6,738 bases of DNA, taken from Arachidicoccus sp050436765 (lineage in GTDB: Bacteria > Bacteroidota > Bacteroidia > Chitinophagales > Chitinophagaceae). A model generated the notes under the pieces. It did no database searches, was not told where the DNA came from, and saw only the letters and a list, made by a program, of their open reading frames with translations. The position numbers and the translations under genes are program-made. Where the stretch lies: NCBI RefSeq assembly GCF_050436765.1, contig NZ_JBNQGD010000321.1, positions 1-6,738 of the forward strand. Reading direction: 5' to 3'. Every line of letters starts with the position of its first letter. Positions within the stretch are counted from its first letter, which is position 1. Shown here in pieces: positions 1 to 6,527 of the stretch.

Positions 1-599
1 GGAGTTACTTTTTTTAATGTTTCTACGATATGTGTACCATCTATATTACTCACAAAATAAGGCTGTATGCCTTTTACCCAGTAGGGTTTTAATGCTTCTG
101 TAACCATTACAGGACCCAAGTCGCTGCCGCCGATGCCTATGTTTACGATGTATTTTATTTTTTTGCCAGAGTAGCCTTTCCACTGACCGGAATGAATTTT
201 TTCCGCGAATGCTTTCATTTGTTGTTGCACTCTTTTTACATCTGGCATTACGTCTTGCCCGTCTACCAATACTGGCTTGCCTGAAAAATTGCGCAAAGCC
301 GTATGTAATACCGCGCGATTTTCCGTTTCATTAATTTTGTCTCCGTCAAACATCGCTGCAATGGCTTCTTGTAGCTTGCATTCGTCTGCCAGCCCTAACA
401 AAAGATTAAGTGTTTTCTGTGAGAGAATATTTTTAGAATAGTCGAAAAGAATGTCATTAAACCACAAAGAGAATTGATTGAAACGATCTTCTTCTTTTGT
501 AAACAAATTTTTGATTTGCACGTGGTTCATTTCTTCATCGAAATGTTTTTTTAGCAAAATCCAAGCTTGTGTGGTCGTGGGATTGATTTTCGGTAGCAT
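1..599 (-). CDS. pgi: Glucose-6-phosphate isomerase, N-terminal part (cut by window edge)
   Basis: Pgi interconverts glucose-6-phosphate and fructose-6-phosphate in the cytoplasm, in glycolysis and gluconeogenesis. Reading the reverse complement from the ATG at 599-597 gives 199 uninterrupted codons up to the left edge. The protein begins MLPKINPTTTQAW, a typical opening for Bacteroidota Pgi, which supports this start. Residues 93-99 read ENRAVLH and residues 153-163 read NIGIGGSDLGP, the sugar-phosphate-binding signature of the SIS fold in this family; SNIDGTH follows at 184-190. The family is usually about 540-550 aa, so roughly the first third is present and the catalytic C-terminal portion lies outside. 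It is transcribed divergently from the YceI lipoprotein gene. No Shine-Dalgarno sequence is seen; the 45 nt before the start are AT-rich. Identification is firm from motifs; nothing looks broken. Confidence 0.95.
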   Translation of the reverse strand, partial: MLPKINPTTTQAWILLKKHFDEEMNHVQIKNLFTKEEDRFNQFSLWFNDILFDYSKNILSQKTLNLLLGLADECKLQEAIAAMFDGDKINETENRAVLHTALRNFSGKPVLVDGQDVMPDVKRVQQQMKAFAEKIHSGQWKGYSGKKIKYIVNIGIGGSDLGPVMVTEALKPYWVKGIQPYFVSNIDGTHIVETLKKVT

Positions 600-646
600 A
601 ATATATTATAAGTAATAATTAAGGAGTAAAAATAATTGAATCCGGA

Positions 647-654
647 CAAAGATA
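647..654 (-). promoter_or_regulatory. Candidate pgi promoter, -7 box TATCTTTG
   Basis: On the minus strand TATCTTTG matches the Bacteroidota primary-sigma -7 consensus TAnnTTTG exactly. It lies about 48 nt upstream of the pgi ATG, giving an expected leader of about 40 nt. No clear TTG was found at the -33 position, so the call rests on the -7 box and its placement. Confidence 0.5.
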
Positions 655-683
655 AGTTGTATGGTAAAAAGAAGGCTTATTTT

Positions 684-716
684 TTTGTAATGATATTAAT
701 TATAAATCTACTTTTT
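684..716 (+). promoter_or_regulatory. Candidate promoter for the YceI lipoprotein gene
   Basis: TTTG at 684-687 is followed after 21 nt by TACTTTTT at 709-716. This fits the Bacteroidota arrangement TTTG-N19-21-TAnnTTTG with one mismatch, the last G of the -7 box. Transcription would begin near 723, some 35 nt before the TTG start at 759 and about 55 nt before the TTG at 780. A second box, TATGTTTG at 754-761, matches -7 perfectly but overlaps the upstream start codon and has no -33 partner, so it is less likely. Confidence 0.4.
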
Positions 717-758
717 TAAGAACATCCTAACAAGCTCATATCTTGTATTCGACTATGT

Positions 759-1442
759 TTGCATTTAAAATTATTCAACTTGAAATTTTTATCGTCTTTA
801 ATTGTAGTTTCTACATTATTTATCGTAGTCTCATGCAATAATGCGCCAAAATCGGATGGAGCCGACACAACTGCACCCAAAGAAGTTAAACTCTCCACAG
901 CCGGAATAGATTACGCCGTAGATACTGCCGCCAGTAAAGTTATCTGGACAGGATCTAAATTAGTGGGTAGTTCCAACTCCGGAACTATTAATGTACAAAG
1001 TGGTAAGGTACTGATTGATAGCGGAAAGGTAGTGGGCGGTGAGTTTGTCTTTGATATGCAAAGTATTCAACCCCAACTGGCCGATGCTCAGAGTAGCGCA
1101 AAATTGAAGCAACATTTATCATCATCTGATTTTTTTGCTACAGATTCCTTCCCTACTGCCAAGTTTGAAATCACCGGCGTCAAAAAAGGTGTAGATACCG
1201 CCAATGTTGTTTTTAAACAAGCGAACAATATGATTTTCGGAAATCTGACGATTAAAGGCATTACCAAGGGTATTGAATTCCCTGCAAAGATTTCTTTGAA
1301 CGGAAATAACATGACTGCTGAAGCAAATTTTAATATCGATCGAACCAAATGGGGCATTAATTATGGCTCAGAAAATAGTATGAAAGACCGAATTATCAGT
1401 AAGGATATTGAGTTTAAATTAGATATTTCATCTAGCAAATAG
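759..1442 (+). CDS. YceI-family lipoprotein (lipid/isoprenoid-binding fold)
   Basis: This is a predicted envelope lipoprotein with a YceI-like domain, a lipocalin-like barrel that in known members binds isoprenoid-type lipids; the ligand and role here are unknown. Residues 1-26 form a basic, hydrophobic signal peptide ending in the lipobox VVSC (Cys26, codon 834-836), followed by NNAPKSDG, so lipid anchoring at the cysteine is expected. The YceI domain covers about residues 48-225. It shows KLKQHLSSSDFFATDSFPTA, then NLTIKGITKGIEFPA, then NIDRTKWGINYGS and a final IEFKLDIS strand, all in the usual family order. No ATG exists in frame upstream of the lipobox; TTG at 759 or TTG at 780 (giving MKFLSSLIVV, a tidy 19-residue signal peptide) are the options. 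It stands alone between divergent pgi and downstream rpoD. Family assignment is firm, the exact start is not. Confidence 0.9.
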   Translation: MHLKLFNLKFLSSLIVVSTLFIVVSCNNAPKSDGADTTAPKEVKLSTAGIDYAVDTAASKVIWTGSKLVGSSNSGTINVQSGKVLIDSGKVVGGEFVFDMQSIQPQLADAQSSAKLKQHLSSSDFFATDSFPTAKFEITGVKKGVDTANVVFKQANNMIFGNLTIKGITKGIEFPAKISLNGNNMTAEANFNIDRTKWGINYGSENSMKDRIISKDIEFKLDISSSK

Positions 1443-1516
1443 ACACGATGTAGCCGGATATACCGGACGAACTCCTATCTTTTATAAAAAGTCACGTTAA
1501 ATAGCGTATTTTTATG

Positions 1517-1524
1517 TACCTTTG
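1517..1524 (+). promoter_or_regulatory. Candidate rpoD promoter, -7 box TACCTTTG
   Basis: TACCTTTG, followed by C, is a perfect match to the Bacteroidota -7 consensus TAnnTTTG. It sits in the 188-bp gap after the lipoprotein gene, 107 nt before the rpoD ATG, implying a leader of about 100 nt. The expected -33 TTG is not evident (GTTAA lies near that position). No conserved structure was recognised in the leader, which is very AT-rich. Confidence 0.6.
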
Positions 1525-1630
1525 CACGCTAATTGACGAAAAAGTTTATCATAAATGGAATATTTCCGATAAATTTGATTAGTTTAGTTATACAAAATGT
1601 ACTATTTTATTTTAATTAAAGCCATCCATT

Positions 1631-2488
1631 ATGAGGCAGCTTAAAATTGCCACACAGATTACCAACCGTGATTCACAAGCGGTGGAAAAGTATCTTCAGG
1701 AGATTTCAAAGATCTCGATGATTACACCTGAAGAAGAAACCACGCTTGCGCAACGCATTAAAATGGGTGATCAAAGGGCTTTAGACAAATTGGTGCAATC
1801 GAACTTGCGTTTCGTGGTATCTGTAGCTAAGCAGTACCAGCATCAGGGTTTATCTCTTAGTGACTTAATTAACGAGGGCAACCTCGGCTTAATCAAAGCA
1901 GCGCAACGCTTTGACGAAACCAAAGGTTTCAAATTCATTTCTTATGCCGTATGGTGGATTCGCCAGTCCATTTTACAAGCTTTGGCAGAGCAGGGCAGAC
2001 TCGTCCGCTTGCCTCAAAACAAAATTGGCACCTATAACAAAGCAAATAAAGCCTACATGGCTTTTGAGCAAGAACACGAACGCGAGCCAAGTACAGAAGA
2101 ATTGGCTAGTATTCTTGAAATGAGCGAAACAGAAATCAACAACATCTTTCAAAGCAACACGCGTCATACATCATTAGATGCTCCGGTACACGAAGCAGAA
2201 GATGTAGCGATGGGCGACCTTCTAGAAGGTGCAGATGATACAGATGATAGTGTGATGAAAGATTCGCTGCGCGAAGAAATTCGCCGTGTACTTAAATCTT
2301 TAAGTCCACGTGAAGCGGAAATTGTAAATGCATATTTCGGTCTTGAAGGCGAAAATGGTATTACCATTGAGCAAATAGGGCAGAAATACGATTTGACCAA
2401 AGAACGCATTCGCCAAATTAAAGAAAGGGCTATCAAACGCTTACAGAAAGCGCGTTACAGTGGTTCTCTCAAATCCTATCTAGGATAA
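1631..2488 (+). CDS. rpoD: Primary RNA polymerase sigma factor (RpoD/SigA, short Bacteroidota form)
   Basis: This is the housekeeping sigma-70 subunit, which directs RNA polymerase to promoters. Region 1.2 begins around residue 17 (AVEKYLQEIS). Region 2 spans about 50-121: DLINEGNLGLIKAAQRFD (78-95) is the core-binding part, and FISYAVWWIRQSILQALAEQ (102-121) is the region 2.3/2.4 helix used for -10 melting and recognition. Region 3 covers about 125-205 with EREPSTEELA at 150-159. Region 4 covers about 213-275, with the helix-turn-helix TIEQIGQKYDLTKERIRQI at 245-263 for -35/-33 contact. The protein ends in LKSYLG. At 285 aa it lacks region 1.1 and the non-conserved insert of proteobacterial RpoD, which is normal for this phylum. 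The ATG start gives MRQLKIATQITNRDS, the expected N-terminus. It has its own promoter candidate and terminator, so it is probably monocistronic. Confidence 0.96.
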   Translation: MRQLKIATQITNRDSQAVEKYLQEISKISMITPEEETTLAQRIKMGDQRALDKLVQSNLRFVVSVAKQYQHQGLSLSDLINEGNLGLIKAAQRFDETKGFKFISYAVWWIRQSILQALAEQGRLVRLPQNKIGTYNKANKAYMAFEQEHEREPSTEELASILEMSETEINNIFQSNTRHTSLDAPVHEAEDVAMGDLLEGADDTDDSVMKDSLREEIRRVLKSLSPREAEIVNAYFGLEGENGITIEQIGQKYDLTKERIRQIKERAIKRLQKARYSGSLKSYLG

Positions 2489-2504
2489 ACCATCTACGAA
2501 ATTT

Positions 2505-2538
2505 AAAAACCATCTATTCTAAATAGGTGGTTTTTTTT
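2505..2538 (+). terminator. Intrinsic terminator after rpoD
   Basis: Positions 2505-2516 (AAAAACCATCTA) pair with 2524-2535 (TAGGTGGTTTTT) through 12 pairs including one G-T wobble, around a 7-nt loop. The descending arm runs straight into eight T residues (2531-2538). It begins 16 nt after the rpoD stop. This is the clearest terminator in the window and isolates rpoD from pyrB. Confidence 0.88.
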
Positions 2539-2599
2539 ATAGGAAAATTAAACGGTGAGATTTTTTAAACAAAAATCGCTGCTACATAAAAAAATCTAT

Positions 2600-2607
2600 T
2601 AACTTCG
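2600..2607 (+). promoter_or_regulatory. Possible pyrB promoter -7 box (TAACTTCG)
   Basis: TAACTTCG differs by one base from TAnnTTTG and lies only 7 nt upstream of the pyrB ATG at 2615. Because the rpoD terminator lies upstream, pyrB needs a promoter in the 2539-2614 interval, and this is the best candidate I find there. No -33 TTG is visible. If it is used, the transcript would start at or next to the ATG. Confidence 0.3.
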
Positions 2608-2614
2608 TTTTTTA

Positions 2615-3541
2615 ATGACACTATCTACTCCACATCTGCTAGGCATTAAAGATTTAACGAAGGAAGATATACAACTTATTCTTTCGACAGCCTCCCAATT
2701 TAAAGAAGTATTACAACGGCCGGTAAAAAAGGTTCCCTCACTTAGAGATATTACAATTGTGAATCTCTTTTTTGAGAACTCCACGCGAACACGCATGTCT
2801 TTTGAATTAGCCGAAAAGAGACTTTCTGCGGATGTGCTGAATTTTTCCGCAACGGCTTCCTCGGTAAAAAAAGGAGAGACCCTGCTGGATACGGTAAACA
2901 ATATTCTGAGCATGAAAGTGGATATGGTGGTCATGCGCCATAGTGCGAGCGGTGCGCCTCATTTTTTGGCAAAGCATATTAATGCAGCCATTATTAACGC
3001 GGGAGATGGTATTAATGAACACCCGACACAAGCGTTACTGGATGCATTCTCGATGAAAGAGAAATTGGGTAGAATTCAAGGATTAAAAGTAGCTATTATT
3101 GGCGACGTGATGCATAGCCGTGTGGCACTGAGCAATATTTACTTATTAAAGAAAATGGGCGCCGAAGTGATGGTGGCAGGGCCGCCAACTTTAATTCCCA
3201 AATATTTGCAGCAGGCTTTGGATGTGCGTGTGGAATATAGCGTGAACAAAGCGCTCCAATGGTGCGATGTGGCGAATGTATTGCGCATACAGCTGGAAAG
3301 ACAAAGTCAGCCCTTGTTTTCTTCTCTGAGAGAATATAATTTAGCATACGGTATCAGTCGAAAGCTATTAGAAAATTTAGATAAAGAAATTGTCATTATG
3401 CATCCTGGGCCGATAAATAGAGGCGTAGAACTTGACAGTGATGTGGCAGACGGACCATCCTCCATTATTTTAAACCAAGTTGAAAACGGTGTGGCCGTGA
3501 GAATGGCCGTGCTTTACTTATTATCTGGAACACAAAGTTAG
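2615..3541 (+). CDS. pyrB: Aspartate carbamoyltransferase, catalytic subunit
   Basis: PyrB joins carbamoyl phosphate and L-aspartate to form N-carbamoyl-L-aspartate, the committed step of pyrimidine synthesis in the cytoplasm. At 308 aa it has the usual catalytic-chain length. The carbamoyl-phosphate loop is ENSTRTRMSFELAEKRL (54-70) with Ser56-Thr57-Arg58-Thr59. The second-site loop is SSVKKGE (82-88), and Arg108-His109 lie in VVMRHSASGAPHF. HPTQ is at 136-139 in the phosphate-binding signature. The aspartate domain carries GDVMHSRVALSN (163-174), LRIQLERQ (223-230, aspartate contacts) and HPGPINRGVELD (263-274). No pyrI regulatory-chain gene or other pyr gene is adjacent, so it appears isolated; PyrI-type allostery cannot be inferred. 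Ornithine carbamoyltransferase is unlikely because the LRIQLERQ and HPGPINRG motifs are PyrB-type. The ATG start matches family N-termini. Confidence 0.96.
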   Translation: MTLSTPHLLGIKDLTKEDIQLILSTASQFKEVLQRPVKKVPSLRDITIVNLFFENSTRTRMSFELAEKRLSADVLNFSATASSVKKGETLLDTVNNILSMKVDMVVMRHSASGAPHFLAKHINAAIINAGDGINEHPTQALLDAFSMKEKLGRIQGLKVAIIGDVMHSRVALSNIYLLKKMGAEVMVAGPPTLIPKYLQQALDVRVEYSVNKALQWCDVANVLRIQLERQSQPLFSSLREYNLAYGISRKLLENLDKEIVIMHPGPINRGVELDSDVADGPSSIILNQVENGVAVRMAVLYLLSGTQS

Positions 3542-3653
3542 GCTAGATTGAAAGGGATGCTGTTTATCGTTAACTGTACATAAATGTTTTATTCATCAAT
3601 GACTATAAATTCTCTTTCACTATTCACCACTTATTTACATAATTAATCACTAT

Positions 3654-4124
3654 ATGCGTATTGCTCTATTCCCCGGAACCTTTGACCCCATAACATTAGG
3701 ACATGTAGACATCGTCAACAGGTCTTTGGATTTGTTTGACAAAATAGTAATTGGTATTGGTACGAATGTGAACAAACAGCCAATGTACTCCGAAGCGCAA
3801 CGTATAGAGTGGATTCAGGAAATTTATAAAGATGATGCACGTGTTGAAGCCAGTGCCTATACTGGTCTGACTGTAAACTTTTGTAAAGAAATAGGTGCCA
3901 AATATGTTATACGCGGTATTCGCTTTGTCAGTGATTTTGAATATGAAAAGACCATTGCCGATATGAATCGCAGCCTGGACAATTCCATCGAATCGATATT
4001 TCTTACCTGCTTACCTCAATATTCAAGTGTTGCATCCACACTTGTTCGTGACGTTATACAAAATGGTGGCGATGCAGGAATGTTTTTACCCGATGTGGTA
4101 AGAAATAGTATTTATTCAAAATAG
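3654..4124 (+). CDS. coaD: Phosphopantetheine adenylyltransferase
   Basis: CoaD transfers AMP from ATP to 4'-phosphopantetheine, producing dephospho-CoA, the penultimate step of coenzyme A synthesis, in the cytoplasm. The 156-aa length is standard. The nucleotidyltransferase signature is FPGTFDPITLGH at 6-17, with the T-x-G-H motif at its end (Thr14, Gly16, His17). A family phosphopantetheine-pocket segment follows as YTGLTVNFCKE (69-79). YVIRGIRFVSDFEYE (84-98) holds the conserved RGIR. The C-terminal SSVASTLVRDV (124-134) corresponds to the ISSTxxR ATP-phosphate loop with Arg132. The start ATG is fixed by the MRIALFPGTFDP opening. The gene lies 112 bp after pyrB with no clear terminator or promoter between them, so co-transcription with pyrB is possible. 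It ends only 20 nt before the btuB promoter box, with no terminator seen there either. Confidence 0.96.
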   Translation: MRIALFPGTFDPITLGHVDIVNRSLDLFDKIVIGIGTNVNKQPMYSEAQRIEWIQEIYKDDARVEASAYTGLTVNFCKEIGAKYVIRGIRFVSDFEYEKTIADMNRSLDNSIESIFLTCLPQYSSVASTLVRDVIQNGGDAGMFLPDVVRNSIYSK

Positions 4125-4144
4125 TAATCTTCGTTTCTTTCCTA

Positions 4145-4152
4145 TACCTTTG
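4145..4152 (+). promoter_or_regulatory. btuB promoter, -7 box TACCTTTG
   Basis: TACCTTTG followed by C is a perfect Bacteroidota -7 box. Transcription would begin about 6-8 nt downstream, near 4159, which is just before the predicted 5' edge of the cobalamin aptamer; this placement strongly supports the call. No TTG is visible at the -33 position. Confidence 0.65.
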
Positions 4153-4160
4153 CAGCGAAT

Positions 4161-4336
4161 TTAGGTTTTTGTGCAAACAAAATTAAAAGGGAAGTTGGTG
4201 TGAATCCAACGCTATCCCCGTAGCTGTAAGCCTTTCAGAAGATATTTATATCTTTTCTTTCGAGCAAAATACCACTGTTGAAATTTTTCAGCGGGAAGGT
4301 GTTTGAAAGTGGCGAAGCCAGAAGACCTGCCTTTTT
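4161..4336 (+). ncRNA. Cobalamin riboswitch (aptamer domain)
   Basis: This mRNA element binds a cobalamin and controls the downstream gene. The conserved core is present in order. AGGT (4163-4166) can pair with ACCT (4325-4328) to close the aptamer. The segment 4189-4231 starts GGGAAG and ends CTGTAAGC; it contains the small hairpin GTTGG(4194-4198)/CCAAC(4206-4210) with loop TGTGAAT, followed by the CCCC strand at 4216-4219. A variable AT-rich hairpin follows at 4239-4254 (AAGATA/TATCTT). CCACTG is at 4272-4277 and CGGGAAGG at 4292-4299, with the outer stem CCACT(4272-4276)/AGTGG(4308-4312). The B12 box AGCCAGAAGACCTGCC is at 4316-4331. The next gene encodes a BtuB-like receptor, the classic target. 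Which cobalamin form is preferred cannot be read from the sequence by eye. Confidence 0.95.
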
Positions 4337-4352
4337 TCAAAAATTTTATCGT

Positions 4353-4374
4353 TGACTTTCGGGAGCAAAGGTCG
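4353..4374 (+). promoter_or_regulatory. Hairpin downstream of the aptamer, candidate expression-platform element
   Basis: TGAC-TTT (4353-4359) pairs with AAA-G-GTCG (4367-4374) around a 7-nt loop CGGGAGC, with one bulged G. It starts 22 nt after the B12 box. Its descending arm AGGTC (4369-4373) is also perfectly complementary to GACCT (4324-4328) inside the B12 box, so the two pairings exclude each other. It could be the loop-bearing regulatory hairpin that some cobalamin riboswitches place after the core. The assignment is inference. Confidence 0.45.
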
Positions 4375-4432
4375 GAGATGTAGAAGTTATTGTCCTAATT
4401 GAGGCTACGCTTTACCGCATTTCTTGTGCTAA

Positions 4433-4474
4433 ATATTTCGAAAGTATTTTAATCTGTAAATTATTTCGAAATAT
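4433..4474 (+). promoter_or_regulatory. 11-bp stem-loop abutting the btuB start codon
   Basis: ATATTTCGAAA (4433-4443) is exactly complementary to TTTCGAAATAT (4464-4474), leaving a 20-nt loop. The stem ends one base before the A of the btuB ATG at 4475. Both arms contain the self-complementary TTTCGAAA. The structure would make the usually open, AU-rich initiation region of the mRNA double-stranded, so a role as the translation-blocking part of the riboswitch is possible. An alternative reading is a DNA operator pair. Confidence 0.45.
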
Positions 4475-6400
4475 ATGAAAAAAATCATCTACTCATTTTT
4501 CGCTGTATTGATTGTAAACGGCGCAGTAGCCCAAACAAAAGATACCACTAATCAATTGGAACAGGTAATTGTGACGGCAAACAAGATAGAACAAAAGCAG
4601 AATTCTACCGGAAAAGTAATAACAGTCATTACCAAAGAAGAGTTGGAAAAAAGCGTAGGCAAAACTGTCGCGCAAGTTTTAAATGAGCAAGCCGGTTTGG
4701 TTATTAATGGTGCATTAAGCAATGCAGGTACCGTGCAAACCATCTATATGCGTGGCGCTAACTCAGGTCGTGCTTTGATTTTGTTGAATGGTATTCCAGT
4801 AGGTGATCCTTCCAATATCGACAATGGCTTTGATTTAAATCTAATTTCTATCAATGATGTGGAACGTATAGAAATAGCCAAAGGCGCCCAATCAACACTG
4901 TATGGTAGTGATGCGGAAGCAGGTGTTATCAATATTATTACGACCAAGAAAAATGTGGATAAACCTTTTAATTTGGATGCAACTGCTAGCGGCGGCAACT
5001 TAGGAACTTATAAAGGCAATATACGATTGTATGGTAAAGCGGATAAGATTTCTTACACGTTGCGTTATGCAAAATTAAAAACAAAGGGCTTCTCTGCTGC
5101 CTATGACAGTACAGGACATGGGCATTTTGATAAAGACGGCTATAATGGTAATTCGACGAACGCTACCGTCAAATATCAAGCGACTGAGAACTTAGCGTTT
5201 CATTCTTTTGTGATGTATAACCAATATAAAACCGATTTGGATGCGAGTGTTTTTGCGGACGATAAATATTATACGGTTAATAATAGTGACCTGATAACAG
5301 GTGCCGGATTTCAATTCAAAAAAGATGTGGTAACCCTTACCGGGAATTATCAATTTAGCCAGTTAAACAGGAAGTTTAGAAGAGACAGTTTGGATAAAAT
5401 AGGAACTTATTATTTGAGAAATAACTATTTTGGAAAGTCTCAGTACGCAGAATTATATGCCAATATCCGGCTTGGTAGCGGCTTCACCTTGTTAGAAGGT
5501 GGTGATTTTAGATGGAGCGGTGCTAATCAAAACTATTTATCGGTAAGTGGCTTTGGGCCTTATAGTAGTTCCTTTAAAGATACATCCTTTAGTCAGTCAT
5601 CTTTGTATTCTTCCTTGATGTATAATAGTGATAAAATAAATGTGGAACTAGGTGGAAGACTCAATGTACATTCTCGTTACGGAAGCAATTATACCTATAC
5701 TTTTAACCCTTCTTATAATTTCAACGAGCATCTCCGTTTATTTGGGAGTATTGCTACCGGATTTAAAACGCCGGGTCTTTATCAGTTATATGATGCCTAC
5801 TCCGGTAATCCCGATTTGCAGCCGGAGAAATCTATCAGTTATGAATTTGGTTTACAACAAAAAATCGGATGGTTCACCCATCGTTTGGTAGGTTTTTACC
5901 GCAATATCAAAAATGGTATCGACTATAATTACATGACCTATAAGTATTTCAATTTTGTAAAACAAAAAGCAGCTGGAATTGAGTATGAATTCACTATACG
6001 ACCTACAGACAAATTGAGTATTTCCGGTAACTATACTTTCCTGAGCGGCAAAGAAACTACAGAGAACAGAATAGATTATACCGATACTACGTATAACTAT
6101 TTACTAAGACGTCCAAAGCATGACGTCAACTTAAATATTGGTTACCAGTTTACGCCTAAATTATATATTAGTGCTAACGGAAAATATGTAAGTAAAAGAT
6201 ATGATATAGGCGGCTATATGGTTTCCGACGAATTGATGAAAAGTTATTTTCTATTGAATGCTTACGGCGAATATAAATTTTGCGATAAGCTGAAAATATT
6301 TGTCGATGCAGAAAATATTTTAAACAAAAAATTCTTTGATATTGTAGGGTTCAATAGTATTCCTTCTGAAATAACTGCGGGCGTTTCAATAAAGCTATAA
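4475..6400 (+). CDS. btuB: BtuB-like TonB-dependent outer-membrane receptor (vitamin B12 uptake)
   Basis: This outer-membrane receptor probably imports cobalamin using TonB-ExbBD energy. Residues 1-19 form a signal peptide (MKKIIYSFFAVLIVNGAVA, cut before Gln20). The TonB box is LEQVIVTA at 28-35. The plug domain spans about 42-158 with YMRGANSGRALILLNGIPV (91-109) and a BtuB-type end YGSDAEAGVINIITTK (143-158). The remaining 480 residues show the alternating, aromatic-rich pattern of a 22-strand barrel, including GFKTPGLYQLYDAYSGNPDL and DAENILNKKFFDIVGFN near the C-terminus. The chain ends in GVSIKL rather than the commoner terminal aromatic. Length (641 aa) is close to E. coli BtuB. There is no N-terminal carboxypeptidase-like domain, so it is not SusC-like. 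The cobalamin riboswitch directly upstream is the best evidence for the substrate. No periplasmic or ABC-transporter B12 genes follow within the window. Confidence 0.93.
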   Translation: MKKIIYSFFAVLIVNGAVAQTKDTTNQLEQVIVTANKIEQKQNSTGKVITVITKEELEKSVGKTVAQVLNEQAGLVINGALSNAGTVQTIYMRGANSGRALILLNGIPVGDPSNIDNGFDLNLISINDVERIEIAKGAQSTLYGSDAEAGVINIITTKKNVDKPFNLDATASGGNLGTYKGNIRLYGKADKISYTLRYAKLKTKGFSAAYDSTGHGHFDKDGYNGNSTNATVKYQATENLAFHSFVMYNQYKTDLDASVFADDKYYTVNNSDLITGAGFQFKKDVVTLTGNYQFSQLNRKFRRDSLDKIGTYYLRNNYFGKSQYAELYANIRLGSGFTLLEGGDFRWSGANQNYLSVSGFGPYSSSFKDTSFSQSSLYSSLMYNSDKINVELGGRLNVHSRYGSNYTYTFNPSYNFNEHLRLFGSIATGFKTPGLYQLYDAYSGNPDLQPEKSISYEFGLQQKIGWFTHRLVGFYRNIKNGIDYNYMTYKYFNFVKQKAAGIEYEFTIRPTDKLSISGNYTFLSGKETTENRIDYTDTTYNYLLRRPKHDVNLNIGYQFTPKLYISANGKYVSKRYDIGGYMVSDELMKSYFLLNAYGEYKFCDKLKIFVDAENILNKKFFDIVGFNSIPSEITAGVSIKL

Positions 6401-6480
6401 GCAGACATGGTATTCGAATCTATTGATAGGGCCTTACAACAACTGGCACGCGTAGATAGCATAGATATTGATTTACGGAC

Positions 6481-6527
6481 ACTTCACCTCGATATACCGG
6501 GGCAATCGTTATTCGAGGTGGGGTTTT
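6481..6527 (+). terminator. Probable hairpin terminator of btuB
   Basis: CACCTCGA (6485-6492) pairs perfectly with TCGAGGTG (6513-6520). The stem extends outward through 6481-6484 with 6521-6524 using two G-T wobbles, giving 12 pairs. The loop of 20 nt contains CCGGGG. The stem is followed only by TTTT (6524-6527), so the U-tract is weak. Its position 80 nt after the btuB stop on the same strand fits transcript termination or 3'-end stabilisation. Confidence 0.5.

Noticed and set aside
1454..1489. Short dyad CCGG-ATATA-CCGG and TTTTATAAAA after the lipoprotein gene as a terminator.
   Set aside because: The stem has only 4 pairs, and the T-rich stretch is separated from it and is itself a palindrome; not convincing as a terminator.
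3542..3653. Gap between pyrB and coaD searched for promoter and terminator.
   Set aside because: No TAnnTTTG box with acceptable fit and no stem followed by T residues was found; only weak dyads in AT-rich DNA.
4294..4337. Possible intrinsic terminator: GGAAGGT (4294-4300) against ACCTGCC (4325-4331) followed by six T residues.
   Set aside because: Both arms are conserved parts of the cobalamin aptamer core, the stem has an internal mismatch, and stopping here would need ligand-free folding, opposite to the expected repression. The T-run is better seen as a linker.
4376..4383. Start-stop mini-ORF (GGAG directly before ATGTAG) in the btuB leader.
   Set aside because: The spacing between GGAG and ATG is too short for a normal ribosome site, and the phylum rarely uses such sites; probably chance.
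1457..6500. Ten-base word GATATACCGG shared between 1457-1466 and 6491-6500, both just after genes.
   Set aside because: A single shared 10-mer with no flanking similarity is weak evidence for a repeat family.
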